From Dasypus novemcinctus (Eukaryota; Chordata; Mammalia; Cingulata; Dasypodidae): 64,000 nt of DNA. Positions 1 through 10,936 of the stretch are shown piece after piece; position 1 is the first letter of the stretch; each line of letters opens with the position of its first letter. Location: the NCBI RefSeq assembly GCF_030445035.2, contig NC_080675.1:70076544-70140543 (forward strand), given 5' to 3'. A model generated the notes under the pieces. It ran no database searches and was not told the origin of the DNA. It saw only the letters and a list, made by a program, of their open reading frames with translations. The position numbers and the translations under genes are program-made.

Positions 1-174
1 GGAGGATGCAAACTAAATATGTTAATTCAAGCCTACCTGGAATGTGGGAAGTATGTGTTAGCTCAAGTTTATCTAGCAGTCAAACAAAGCACCATTTGAC
101 TCTTCACACCTGTATCCTCTGTAGAAAAGGAATCTGAAAATCTTATCAGGTTTTTCAACAGAGAAGCTCCCTGT

Positions 175-468
175 TGTGGAAAACTGACTTACCTGTTTCT
201 TATTGTAAATGTTACACCTGTTATATTGTAGATGTTACAGTTATTCCCTGTTATTGTAAATGATGTTGCAGTTCGGATAGCAAACAGCTGCTTGGTAGTT
301 TCCCAATAAATGCGATGGAAAAACTAGGGTTGAGGCTCTCAGTTCCAGAAGCTGTGAGTCCCCTGGCCCCATCTTTATCTCCTCACTTGTTTTTCTTTCT
401 ATCCTTTATTTCTGTAAGTTCTGTGTTGCCTTCCCTTTGAGTCAACCTTTTGTGAGCTGATTACAGCA
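175..468 (+). repeat. 5' LTR of the class II provirus
   Basis: Begins TGTGGA and ends TTACAGCA, and aligns without gaps to the 3' LTR at 4950-5243. An AATAAA poly(A) signal lies at 305-310, followed by a pyrimidine-rich stretch typical of the R/U5 boundary. No clear TATA box is seen upstream of it. At 294 bp it is short for an ERVK-type LTR. Confidence 0.85.
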
Positions 469-470
469 AG

Positions 471-488
471 TGGCGCCCAATGTGGGGT
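471..488 (+). promoter_or_regulatory. Primer-binding site, tRNA-Lys(1,2) type
   Basis: The sequence TGGCGCCCAATGTGGGG starts two bases after the LTR terminus. It matches the known betaretroviral binding site complementary to the 3' end of tRNA-Lys(1,2) apart from one substitution. Its position and match support class II assignment. Confidence 0.85.
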
Positions 489-575
489 TCAAGGGGAAGA
501 AGAATCGCTTCGAGGGAAACTAAGGTTTTCTTATGGTGCAGGTCCCCGAGTGGTTTGGAAGGCCTTTCAAGTCCT

Positions 576-584
576 TGGTGAGTA
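576..584 (+). promoter_or_regulatory. Candidate retroviral major splice donor
   Basis: TTGGTGAGT agrees with the splice-donor consensus and lies in the leader between the primer-binding site and the gag ATG at 617, where the donor for env mRNA is normally found. Confidence 0.5.
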
Positions 585-616
585 AGGACACTCTCAGGTA
601 TTTTAGCAGGGTTACG

Positions 617-2000
617 ATGGGAAATGGAGACAGTTCAACAAAATATTACCTGTATGTCTGTCTCCTAGAAGAGCTCCTTAAAGCAGGAGGAGCCAAAGCC
701 AGTGAGCTTCATATTTTAGAACTCTTACAGATTATAGAAACCACCTTGACTATTGTTAAATCTATTTTAGAACCTTTACAAACAGAAGATGAGGAAGAGA
801 AAAATGAAAATGAAATAGAGAATTGAGGAAGTTTCTCCTACTGAATTTTTTGATGATACTCAATCTGAAGTTGTTTTGCCTTCAGGTTCTTCATTAACTG
901 ACTTTAGAAAGTCATTTTCCTCCCCACTGGCACCTCCTCCCCCTCCTATACCCAGAGATGCTCAGCCAAAGTTGTCAGCTTTACAAGAGGGCATTTTACA
1001 GACTAGAAGGGAGGGTGACTTGGAGGCACTTCAAATGGCCTTTTCAGTTACCATATGAGAAAAAGTAGCTCCTGGAGCTGATCCTCAAAACCTGAATGGA
1101 GTTCACGAATTCACTCATGAACACTTCCAACTTAAAATTTTGAAAGAGTTAAAAGCAGCAGTGCAACAATATGGTCCAAATTCTTTTACCTATGGTGCAG
1201 TGCAAGGTCTTACTGAAGGCTCCAGGCTGATTCCGGCTGACTGTTTGCATTGGCACACATCATCCTAGGATCTGGAGAGTTTTTATAATTCAAAACTTGG
1301 TGGACAGATCATGCAGAGACTCAGGCTGCACATAATAGAACCCATAATATCCCCATTTCCTTGGATCAGTTAGTGGGGGTGGAGAATTGGGTGGGAGTAG
1401 AACAGCAATTAACAATGGATGATCAAGCCATCACACAGGTTCATTGCTGTTGCTTAAGGGCATGGGAAAAAATTGAGGCCAAAGGCCAGCCTCTGGTGTC
1501 ATTTCAAAAAATATTACAAAGACCTAAAGAATCTTACCCTGACTTTATTGTTTGGTTACAAGAGGCTGTCAAAAAACAGGCCAATAATTTAGAAGCTGCT
1601 CATATTCTTTTATAGCTAAAGGCTTATGAAAATACTAATCAGGTTTGTCAAAAAGCTATTGGGATTATGAAAGGTAAAGTGGATTTGACTGGATATATTA
1701 AATTGTGCCAGAGTGTAGGGACGGAGGGTCACCACACTACAATGATGGCTCAGGCTATGGCAGGGATGAAAATCAATAAGAGGTTCTCTGGAAAATGTTT
1801 TAATTGTGGAAAAATTGGTCACATGAGAAAAGATTGTTGGAAAAGGGCTGAAGGAAAACCAATGCTGCTTGGACAGAATATTTCTGCTCTGAAACAACCT
1901 GAGCTGTTTCTATATTATGGTAAAGGAAATCATTGGTCTAGCCTATGTGATTCTAATTATCATAAGGGTGGCACCCCCTTGTTGGGAAACTTCCAACCAG
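617..2000 (+). pseudogene. gag: gag remnant (matrix, proline-rich linker, capsid, nucleocapsid)
   Basis: The ATG at 617 opens a matrix-like segment starting MGNG, a myristoylation-type N-terminus, which stops at 824-826. A shifted frame at 876-1058 has a run of prolines like a late-domain linker. Capsid-like sequence covers about 1050-1615, and its C-terminal part (1361-1615) has the major-homology-region pattern of Q, E and F followed by R near 1500-1560 before a TAG stop. A zinc knuckle of the form C-X2-C-X4-H-X4-C is intact at 1796-1837; the second knuckle, about 1905-1950, has lost its first cysteines. Several stops and frame changes make this a pseudogene. Homology is judged from motif order, not from an alignment search. 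Confidence 0.8.
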
Positions 2001-2089
2001 CCCACTCCTGGCCCCGCTTAAAAAGGGGGCTTTCCTGGTTCAGAAGAGAAATCCCAGCACTCTCCAATTCTCCGCAGTGCCCTAGACTT

Positions 2090-2318
2090 ATACCCTGCCA
2101 CAACAGGAAGTGCAGCCATAGATATTCCTATGACAGAACCTGTTATTCTGCTTCCATGAGACACCCCCATCGATGTAAAAATGGGAATAAAGGGACTTTT
2201 TTCAATTGTCATGGTTGGACTTCTAGAGAGAAGCAGCCTTACATTACAAGGAGTTAGAGTGCATACAGGAGTAATTGATTGTGACTATCAAGGAGAGATT
2301 GTTTTGTTTTCATGCTAA
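2090..2318 (+). pseudogene. pro: dUTPase domain remnant of retroviral pro
   Basis: From 2103 one frame reads through recognisable dUTPase motifs: a TGSAAIDIP segment (motif 1), a GLLERSS segment (motif 2) and a GVIDCDYQGEI segment (motif 3). A TGA at 2157-2159 interrupts the frame and TAA ends it at 2316-2318. Betaretroviruses carry dUTPase at the start of pro, which fits the position right after nucleocapsid. No protease active site (DTG or DSG) was found downstream, so protease appears lost with pol. Confidence 0.75.
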
Positions 2319-3660
2319 TTCAGGTGGGCCCTATTTAGCCAAATTAATAAAATTAGTACAAAATTTTTATCAAGTTGTTAAAAGGAATTTTCAGTTTTGA
2401 ATCAATAGCTTACTCTTGAACTTCAAGTTTTAGTGGCCTTAAAGAGTAGTAATCCAAAAAATGTGTTAACTGTCTGTCTAAACTGCTAAATAAGAGCTTA
2501 AGTGCATTTATGCTGCTCATGTTATCCTAACTGGTTGCTGATTACTAATAAGTGTTTCCAAGAACAAGCTTGCGTGTTACAGGCAACATGATTCCAGAAG
2601 AAATCCTAAAAGCAATAAAATCTAAGATGTGAAATGATGGAGAGCTTAAAAAAAAGTTATACCAGAAAAGTAAGAATTTTGAGTCAAATTGTAAACTTTG
2701 TTTCTGTTGGTGTGTTGTAATTGTTTTTGTGTTTGTCTGTTTGTTCAATGTCAATGTGTATTTTAGATACCTCTGGATGGTATAAATAAATAAAAACTTC
2801 TGAAAGAGCTCTATTCAAATGGCCAAAAATTTAAATAAGCACTTATATTATTACCTAAGTTTGAAATGTTAATGAGATCTCCATAGTTGTATAATAGAAT
2901 ATGTATATAATTGATTAATAGAATTACTATAAGTCTCTTCATAAAAAAATAGTTCTTGCTTAGATTGAGATGAATAATTTCTTTTTCTTCATAGGATAAA
3001 ATAAAAGATGTGAAAGTTAAGCAAATATTGAAAAAGGTAAAAAGTTTGTGGGAATGATAACTGAAATTTAATAAAATATATTTGTCCTAAAATAAAATGG
3101 TTAGTTTTATAGAATCAGAAAATGGAGACATGCAGAACAGAACTAGTATGCATATAGCAAGTTGTAAAAATATTGTGGTAGCATTCAGTGAGGTAAAGTG
3201 TTTTGTAAAAGTAAAACAAACCTGAATGAATACAAAAAGTGCAAAAACTGGGTGAAAAGATCAACAATGGTTTTGCAGTTCTTTAAGGCTTTCTGCCCTG
3301 GCCTAATGGCATGAATCCTGCTGCACAGAGGAAACCTGTGACAGTGACCCTACTGAGAAACATCAGAGACAATGGTATTTTAATAGCCTGGAAGAGGCAA
3401 ACAAGACAAGCTCTAAGTTCTGGCTACTCTATCAAATTCTTAAATGTTGTTTGGTTGGGTAAGACAAAACTATACTCTCTGCTGTAATTGATAAAGTACA
3501 ATATTTTCTCATATTAAAAGAACTTGTAATATTGTTGGAATATTAAAAATCTTTTATCCCTCACTGAGATGTGTTAATTGGGAAAGGTCCTTCATGGGAG
3601 TAGGAGGACCTCCAGCAGGGGGCTTTAAAAAAAAAAAAAAAAAAGGAGAAGGTGCATATT
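2319..3660. other. Internal provirus segment with no recognisable pol
   Basis: An AT-rich stretch with stops in every frame. I looked for the YxDD polymerase box, RNase H and the integrase HHCC/DDE patterns and saw none. It contains an A18 run at 3627-3644. It could be a replaced or deleted pol, a later insertion, or sequence decayed past recognition. Confidence 0.55.
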
Positions 3661-3670
3661 GACCTAGCCT

Positions 3671-4745
3671 GTGAACTGGATGTCAGTACCAATATTGGCT
3701 TTGCGTGGGGTTTGTGGCAAAGGCAAGATTCTAATTGAGTACCCCTCAGGTTTTAGTCACAATTGTGGGAAGGGGCTACAAGTACAAAATGAAAAAGTAA
3801 TTGTGTGCAACATAGGAAGCCCTGCTGAAAGTGAAAGGCTTAACCCAATAGTGTCTGGTTACTCTGAAGACTGCCATCCCTATCCATGGGGTGGACTGCA
3901 AATACTAAAAACAAGACAGAAACAATGGACTGTTGTGAATCACCCTCCATGGGGAAGAGATCTGTGGAAGAACATCTGGGACATCTGCCAGCAGTGACAG
4001 GCAAATGTCTGTCAAGTCCCTGCCCATTCCTCTAACAGCCCTCTCAGGACTGTTGAGGCAGATGCCTCATGAAGATCCAGAGCCATGGAATTGGGATACC
4101 TGAGAGGAAGCAGAGTGGCTCCACTGGAAAAGTGAACATCATGTGTACCAGACCTTGGGGTGCCTAGCGCAGCAGTTCCTGCTGACTGCTATTCACCAAC
4201 AGCTTGTGGCCTTAATGCTCACATCAATGACTGTGACATCAGCACCCTCCTGCTCCTGGAAGGGGCAAAATACGCTTTCACTGCTACAGACCCTGCATCG
4301 GGACTCTTAGAACAAGCCAGCTATTGTTTTCTGCCTGAAAAATGTGTCCTCACAATGATGGACTATGTTTATATTCAGCACTGAGTTGTGGCCCCAGGTC
4401 CTGTGAAGAGGCTAAGAGCAGGACCAAGGAAGGTATTGGAATTATGTGATAAACTTCCAACTGCCCCACAGCCCAAAATGGGGAAGTAAGAATTTATCAT
4501 TGCCTATGTCTAAAATGATGCAAATTGGGGAAAATGAGGTCATTTTTTATCAAGTACTGGTCTATATAGCCCGGCTGGTAGGAAATCTTAAGCCTATGAA
4601 AAATCAGAGTTTAGCCATTAAATATGTGCTAGTTGGAGGTCTTATTGTTTGTTGTTGTATAATCTATGGCAGTTATGGATTATGTATAAAATGCTTGAAT
4701 ACTAATCAGAACTTTAATAATGAAACATATAATATACTTAAGTGA
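3671..4745 (+). pseudogene. env-like remnant
   Basis: Three short open segments (3671-3997, 4160-4384, 4446-4745) fill the env position before the 3' polypurine tract. The first is cysteine- and tryptophan-containing, as a surface subunit might be. The last ends with a hydrophobic stretch of about 20 residues (roughly residues 62-84 of the 4446 frame) containing CCC, then a short polar tail, like a transmembrane subunit anchor. No furin site or fusion peptide was recognised. The assignment rests mainly on position and the anchor-like segment. Confidence 0.45.
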
Positions 4746-4937
4746 TTTGATGAACTGTAAAGTGACACATAAATGTGTCTTGATGTAAATCTCTTGTTTT
4801 ATGTTTGAACAATCCTGGGACTGAATATATTGGGGAAAAAGAAAAAAAAAAGTATTGTTCAAACCTAAAAGTGAAAATATCATGCAGGAAGCTTTGTTAA
4901 TCAGTGAAATGTCATTTGTGTAGACTTTGCAAAAACA

Positions 4938-4949
4938 AAAAGGGGGAAA
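4938..4949 (+). promoter_or_regulatory. Polypurine tract before the 3' LTR
   Basis: An uninterrupted purine run, AAAAGGGGGAAA, ends directly at the TG of the 3' LTR, the position of the plus-strand primer of retroviruses. Confidence 0.75.
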
Positions 4950-5243
4950 TGTGGGAAACTGACTTATCTGTTTCTTATTGCAAATGTTACACCTGTTCTA
5001 TTGTAGATGTTGCAGTTGTTCCCTGCTATTGTAAATGATGTTGCAGTTCAGAAAGCAAACAGCTGCTTGGTAGTTTCCCAATAAATGCGATGGAAAAACT
5101 AGGGTTGAGGCTCTCAGTTCCAGAAGGTGTGAGTACTCTGGTCCCATCTTTATCTCCAATCTTGTGTCTCTCTCTGCCCTTTATTTCTGTAAGTTCTGTT
5201 TTGCCTTCCCTTCAAGCTAACCTATTGTGAGCTGATTGCAGCA
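4950..5243 (+). repeat. 3' LTR of the class II provirus
   Basis: Begins TGTGGGAAAC and ends TTGCAGCA; same length as the 5' LTR with about 9.5% mismatches by hand count. The AATAAA signal is at 5080-5085. Confidence 0.85.
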
Positions 5244-5509
5244 GCTTCTGAGCCTGGCCGGTCATAAATAATTTTTTTTCTTCCCCAAATTTTCATACAC
5301 AATTATTGAATATCTCTGCTTCCACAACAGTGGTAAATATTATTTTAAAATTATTTAAGCCCCCAATTCATTTTTGAAACAAGATCATCTGTATACATAT
5401 ATGGGTGTTGTATCTGTGTATATGGCATCATTTATTTACAAAAGCTCACTTGCGCCTTTTAATTTTGACTTTTTAAATGTAGTAACCAATGTTACCTTTT
5501 AAAAACATA

Positions 5510-5640
5510 TGTCATATTTTGTTACCCCATGCTTGAAATCTTTGTTGGCTTTGCATTTCTCATAAAATAAATTCCAAAGTAAATATAATGGCTGGCAAGG
5601 TCTTGCATGACCAGGCACTCTTACATTTTTAGTGGAAAAC
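5510..5640 (+). repeat. Probable L2 LINE fragment
   Basis: The stretch from GTTACCCCATGCTTGAAATC to TTGCATGACCAGGCAC follows the order of the L2 3' region I remember (cases of CTTAAAACC..., TGGCTGGCAAGG..., GCATGACC). Strongly diverged. The rest of 5244-5714 shows nothing I can assign. Confidence 0.4.
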
Positions 5641-5714
5641 AAAATATTTCAGATACTTTGGAAATCAGTTTGGCAATTTCTTAGAAAGACACATCTACCA
5701 TATACATACACCAG

Positions 5715-6136
5715 TGTGGCAGGTTGAGGTATATACCCCCAGAGGAGTGTATGTCTTAATCTTAATATGCATTCCTGTGGCTGTGAACCCGTTGTAAATA
5801 GGTCCCATTTGAAGATGTTATTTTAGGGTAAAGTGTGGCCCAGCTGAATGAAGGTGTGTCTTAATCCAGATTACTGGAGGGTTTATGGGAAGTCACAGAA
5901 GCTAGAAAGGAGAGGACATTGCCTTGTGACGGAAAGAGATAAAAGCCAAGTAACCCCCTAGGATTGCCAGCAATCGGTACCAGAACACTAAAAGTTTTGG
6001 GGAGAAAGAAAACCATATATAAATCTTGAGTTTTGACCTTTTCTGGCCTCAAAACTGTGAACCAATAAATTCCTGTTGTTAAGCCCAAACCAATTAGTGG
6101 TATCTTTGAGAACAGCTCCAGCAAACTATGATACGA
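5715..6136 (+). repeat. Solo LTR, MLT1-like MaLR family
   Basis: Starts TGTGGCAGGTTGAGG and ends near GCAAACTATGATACGA. It shares with the other copies in the window the body order: PyTGTGGCCCA block, TCTTAATCC, TTACTGGAG, then an ACCAATAAATTCCTGTTGTTAA poly(A) region. No clean target duplication found. Confidence 0.7.
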
Positions 6137-6159
6137 TACTCATGCCTGCTAGGTATTTT

Positions 6160-6680
6160 TCCCATGGGAAAATTTAGCATCACCAGTGACTAAACACACT
6201 GACATCATGTATCCCTTGATATCATGCACTGAGAAGGGAAAATCCCCTGTGATATTCTTTCCAATAGTGCATACCTTCAGTATAATCATGAGAAACATCA
6301 GAGTAATGCAAATTGAGGAACATCCTCAAAAATATCTGACCAGTCCTGTTTAAAGTCTTAGGTGATAGAAGACATAAAAAGATTGAAGAATTGTCACAGA
6401 TTGGAGAAAACTAAGAAGAAGTAACAATTATTAATAAATGTAATGTGAGATCCTAGATTAAATACTGAAATAGAAAAAAATATTTTTGGTAGAATTAATA
6501 AAATTCAAATAATGTCTTTAGTTAATTGTATTATACCTATGTTATATACTTTGTTTTGACACTTGTACTATGAATAAAAATATATGAAGCATTAGATTAA
6601 GGGTATATAAGAACACTACTGCTTTACAACTTTCTGTGAGTCTAAAATTATCTCAAAAACAAAAAGTTGAATAAAAACCT
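6160..6680 (+). repeat. Old L1 3' UTR
   Basis: The series GAGAAACATCAGAGTAATGC, TGACCAGTCCTG, AAATGTAATGTGAGATCC, ACTTTCTGTGAGTCTAAAAT followed by an A-rich end matches the 3' end of old mammalian L1 families as I know them. Coding sequence is absent. Confidence 0.6.
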
Positions 6681-6941
6681 GTTAATCCTCATCCTCTCAA
6701 TAAATAATTACATGCTCTGGGTTAAAAAAAAAAGTCAAATACATTAGTGAAAATTATTTACAACCCAAATTACCTGAGATTATTTTGGTAAACTCTTGGC
6801 AATATCTACTAAAACAAAGCATGCATAAACTCTGAGTCAGCAATTCTCCTGTGTTTACATCCAACATGAAGGATTCTTTATGTACAACAAAAGATGTATA
6901 GAAGCAACATAAATCTAAGCAACCAAAAACTGGAAGTAACC

Positions 6942-7389
6942 TGTTTTAGTTCCCTATATAGTTCAAGCAAATACCATGAAATGGGCAGGTTAAACAACAG
7001 GAATTTATTTGCTCATGGTTTGAGACTAGAAAAAAGTCCAGATCAAGGTGTCATCAAAGTGGTGCTTTCTTCCTGAAGACAGGCATCCTGGTCTGGCTCT
7101 GGTGATTGTTAGTCTCTAGCTTGTCATGTCACACAGCAGTGTCTCCTGGTTTCCCATTTTTCTCTTCCAGGTTCAGCTTCTTGCTTATTGTGACTTTTTT
7201 TCTCTGTCTGAATTTCATTCTGCTTATAAAGGGCTCCAACAGTAAAATTAAGACCCATTATGATTGGGCTGGGTCATACTTTAACCGAAGCAACCTCACT
7301 GAAGTCCCCACTTAAAAGTGGGGCCCACAGGAATAGATTAAATTTAAGAACATATTTTTCTGAGGCACATACAATTTCAAACCACAACA
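6942..7389 (-). repeat. Solo LTR, MLT1-like MaLR family
   Basis: Plus-strand ends TGTTTTAGTTCC and ACCACAACA, the reverse of an LTR starting TGTTGTGG and ending with AAACA. Internal blocks (CATCAAAG, TGAATTTCATTCTGCTTATA, AAGACCCAT, AATAGATTAAATTTAAGAACAT) match the other copies. No target duplication was recognised. Confidence 0.75.
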
Positions 7390-7627
7390 CAAAACCCCAA
7401 TGACCATCTACCAAAAAATGGAATATTACCTAGTAATAAAAATAATGAACTGCTCCACAAACAACATGGATGAAATTCACAGATGTAATTTGAGTAAAAG
7501 AAGCCTAATATAGAATAAAACTTACTGCATGGCTCCATTTATTTAAAATTCATAAAAACACAAAACTAATCTGTGGTAATAGTGATGAAAATAGAGATTA
7601 ACTTTTAAGGGAATATTGATTTGAGGG

Positions 7628-8107
7628 TGTTTTAGTTTGCTAGTGGCTGCCAAGGCAATATACCAGAAATGGTTTTGCTTTTATAATGGGATTTATTAAA
7701 TTCTAAGCTCATAGTTCTGAGGCTGTGGAAGTGTCCATATCAAAATATCATAGGGAGATGCTTTCTCCTTAAGCTGAAGCCATGGGCAATCAGGCACATG
7801 GCAGCATTTGCTGGTCTCTCCTGTTTTCTCTGGGCTGCTTTTCTTTCAGCTTCTGGCTCATGGGTCCTTCTTTCTCAGTTTCTGGGAATTTCTCTCTGTT
7901 TCTGCAGCTCCAATTCCAATTTATTAAAAAAACTCCAGTAATAGGCTTAAGACCCACTCTGGGCTATTCCTTACCAGTTTAATCTAATCAAATGACCCTT
8001 AACTTAATCTAATCTAATCAAAGATTCACAATAGTTTCACACTTGCGTGAATGGACTAATTTAAGAACATAATTTTCAGGGTTCCACAAAAGATCCAAAC
8101 CATCACA
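7628..8107 (-). repeat. Solo LTR, MLT1-like MaLR family, with 5-bp target duplication GAGGG
   Basis: Plus-strand termini are TGTTTTAGTTTGCTAG and AACCATCACA. The 5 bases GAGGG occur at 7623-7627 and 8108-8112, the duplication length expected of ERVL/MaLR elements. A short open frame inside is a chance product. Confidence 0.8.
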
Positions 8108-8404
8108 GAGGGGGTAGAAGGGAGACTTCTAAGCTGTTGGAAAGGTTCTATAATTGGATCTAATTGATTGTACATATGTAGAAAGTAATCTAATTGGATT
8201 TTTATGATTTGTGCACATTAACAATATATGTTACACTTCAATAAAAATAGTAAAAATAATGAAATAAAAATAAAATGTTGATAGAGTGCATTTACTTCAC
8301 TCCTTTATGTATTTTCAAATGAATACTTCCCCTATGAGTTAGAAATCTTTTTGAATACAGGGAACATTTTTAATTTTCTGTATCATCCATGCTTTGTAAT
8401 GTGT

Positions 8405-8620
8405 CAAGGCACTAGACCTGTGCTATATAAGACTGTAGCCATTAGCCACATACAGCTATTCCAATTTTACTTTCAATTAAGTAAAATTAAAAATTAAATT
8501 CTTTGATTATACTAGCCAATTTCAAGTGATAAACAGCTACATGTGGCTACTAACTATGCTACTAGATAGAGAAATTATAGACCATTTCATCATTGTTGAT
8601 TGGACAGTGATGTTACTGAA
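8405..8620. repeat. MER5-like hAT-Charlie DNA transposon remnant
   Basis: Contains GTAGCCATTAGCCACATACAG, an AT-rich middle, ACTAGCCAATTTCAAGTGAT and CAGCTACATGTGGCTACTAA and ends near TTGGACAGTGA, the block order of MER5 nonautonomous elements. The flanking 8260-8404 and 8621-9092 show nothing assignable. Confidence 0.6.
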
Positions 8621-9092
8621 TTTTAATGTCATAAGTTGAAAGAAAAATCAAATTAGGTAGTAGCACATTGTTTTCCTCAAACATGTCTGTAATTATCTTA
8701 CCTCACTAAGTATAAATTACCTTATATATAATTTCTAAGTATATTAGGTCAGCCATGTCTCATTTGTTTATTATACAATTGTTTCTTCCAGTTATAACTC
8801 AGATGTAACTGGGAAAAATCAATTAAATAGTAATCACAGAATATGTGTAAATTAAATGTCTGCAAATATGTATGTGAGTGTAATGTATATAATTAATTTT
8901 CTCTTTGAACTATTATGACATCCATTTTAACAGCAAATATGCACTTAAACAACTAAAGAAAACAGGTATCTATCATCAACTTTTGTCAAGTGTGAAAATT
9001 TTAATTGGTATATTTTGATCACTTATAGTTAGTGGAATTACTCAAACAGACAAGTTTATATTTACCTTATTTCTGTTTTCTATGTATCCTAC

Positions 9093-9150
9093 TGTTTTAG
9101 TTTTCTACTGCTAAAAAAATATATATGATGGAATGGCTTTTGATAAGTGA
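9093..9150 (-). repeat. End fragment of an MLT1-like LTR
   Basis: TGTTTTAGTTTTCTACTGCTA followed by GATGGAATGGCTTTTGATAA resembles the first 60 bases of the reverse-oriented LTRs at 6942 and 7628, then similarity stops. Confidence 0.4.
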
Positions 9151-9159
9151 ATTCAATCA

Positions 9160-10925
9160 ATTAATGTTCAGTGTTATTAATGTAAGGCATTACTTACTTT
9201 GCCCACCTTATCATCTGGCGTTCCACTGTCATAACTTACTATTTTTTTCTTCCTATTTTAAGTTATTCTTATCAATAATATTATTTCTACAATCTTCTCC
9301 AAGTCTATCAGCTTGGTCTTTTCCTTTCAGATTGCAGCATTCCCTTTAGTATCTTTTGTAAATCCAGTCTTTTGGTAAAATACACACAGTTTTTGTTTTC
9401 CTGTGACGACTTTAAACTCACCCTCATTTTTGAAGGACAGTTTTGTCAGAAAAAGAAATCTTGGCTGACAATTTTCCCTTTTTAGTACCTTAAATACATC
9501 ATATTACTTTCTTCTTGCCTCTATGGTTTTTGGTGAGAGATTGGCACTTAGTCTTATTGAACTTCCCTTGTATATGAGGCATTGCTTTTCTCTTGCTGCT
9601 TTCAGAATCCACTCTTTATCTGGTAGTTGTCATTCTGAATAGTCATTGTCTCAGAGTAAATATATTTGGATTTATTCTGTTTGAGGTGTGTTGTCCTTCT
9701 TGGATATTGATATTTATGCCTTTCATAAGGGTTGGCAAGTTTTTGGTAATTGTTTCCTCAAATATTCTTTCTGTCCCTTTACTGTACTTTTCTACTTCTG
9801 GGACAACAATAACACAAATGTTTGTGTGTTTTGTGTTGTCATCAAAATTCCTGAGACCTTGTTCAATTCTTCCAATCTTTTTTTCTGTTTGTTCTCCTGT
9901 CTTTTCAAGTTCAAAAGTTCTGTCCTCAATTCATTTATTAATTCTGCCATTTCATATATCCTGTTATATGCCTCTGATTTTTTAAAATCCATTGTGTCTT
10001 TCATTTCCACAAGCTCTGCGACACTTCAAGTTGTTCTTTATGCTCACCCAGTGTCTTTTTAATATCCTTTATCTCTTTAGTCATATTTTCCTTCAAATCC
10101 TTGAATTGACTTGGAGATTTGTATAATTACCATTGATTTGTCATCTTACATCCTGTTTCTCATAAGAATTTTTGGTTTGTTCTTTTGGCTGAGCCATCTC
10201 TTGCTGTTTTTTAGTATTGTTTGTAATTTTTTTGCTTATGTCTAGGCATCTGAATGTGTTGCTGAATTTATTCTGGTGGTCAAGTTGTCTCTCCTGTCTA
10301 TTGGTTTTGTTTTATGGCTCTTTTTTGATTTTTGGTTCAACCTATTCTAAGTCTTTAAAATTCCCCAGCTTTAAGTTATCAAAATTAGGCCAGGGACTCT
10401 CACTAAATGGGTGCCAAGTTTATTTCCCCTTTAGTTTCAGGCTGACCAGTAGATGGCACTCTTTGGAAAATCTTTCCACGAATGTGTCTCCATTTACATC
10501 TTCCCATCATTCTGATCTGGCCAGAGATTCAAAGTAGGCTATGCTCATCAAACTCACTGAACAAAAACCATTTTCTGCCCTCCACCAAACCCTCCCTCTT
10601 CCCAGAGAAGAATTCATTTATTCCCCTCTCAGTTGGCTGCTATGATCCACAGGTTTTATCTAAGCTCTATGCCTTGAAGGTGGAGGATGAGTGCTCTTCT
10701 TGGCCATGGGGAATAGTAACTTACAGTTTCTGTTTCAACGTATTTGTTTAGGCTTCTTCATCTCTCCCTCCTTTACCTCCTGGAGGATGTGCAACACTCG
10801 CCTGTTCTGAAAATCCCTAGAGCAGGTCCCTCAGGCTGCTTTTTGTCCTTCTTCCACTGTTCTTGTGAAAGAGTTAAGTCCTGTCTACCTTCACCAATGC
10901 CATCTTCCCCTGGGATGGCATAAAC
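9160..10925 (-). repeat. L1 5' UTR and ORF1 5' part, antisense
   Basis: The antisense series CAGTCTTTTGGTAAAATACA, TCTTGCTGCTTTCAGAATCC, CTTCTGGGACAACAATAACA is typical of the ORF1-proximal part of L1. A minus-strand frame (9792-10010) predicts a lysine/glutamate-rich coiled coil of the ORF1p type. Farther right the sequence becomes 5' UTR-like and ends near 10920, where the minus strand reads GGGGAAGATGGCATTGG, like an L1 start. ORF2 is absent, so only the 5' part is present, which is unusual because L1 copies are mostly 5'-truncated. Confidence 0.65.
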
Positions 10926-10936
10926 AATAAAATTTT

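Larger units (their letters stand above)
175..5243 (+). mobile_element. Betaretrovirus-like (class II, ERVK-type) endogenous provirus, pol-less and decayed
   Basis: Two direct LTRs of 294 bp bracket an internal region with, in order, a primer-binding site, gag remnants, a dUTPase-bearing pro remnant, about 1.3 kb without recognisable coding sequence, an env-like remnant and a polypurine tract. Class II assignment rests on the tRNA-Lys-type binding site, the Gag layout with a zinc knuckle, and the dUTPase domain in the pro position. By hand count the LTRs differ at about 28 of 294 aligned positions, so the insertion is old, probably tens of millions of years (inference). The provirus is about 5.1 kb against roughly 8-10 kb for a complete one, and reverse transcriptase, RNase H and integrase were not found. 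No convincing 6-bp target duplication is visible. All reading frames are broken, so it cannot encode functional proteins. Confidence 0.85.
6780..8255 (+). repeat. L1 3' end interrupted by two LTRs
   Basis: Before 6942, between 7390 and 7627 and after 8112 the sequence reads as one L1 3' region: GCAACATAAATCTAAGCAAC, ACAACATGGATGAAATTCAC, GAGTAAAAGAAGCC, then TTACACTTCAATAAAAATAG at the end. Two MLT1-like LTRs of the same family and orientation split it. Confidence 0.65.

Noticed and set aside
175..5243. Intact 6-bp target duplication around the provirus
   Set aside because: Left flank CCCTGT and right flank GCTTCT do not match; partial AGCT similarity is too weak.
9593..10062. 130- and 124-codon plus frames as genes
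   Set aside because: They are antisense to L1 ORF1-type coiled-coil sequence.
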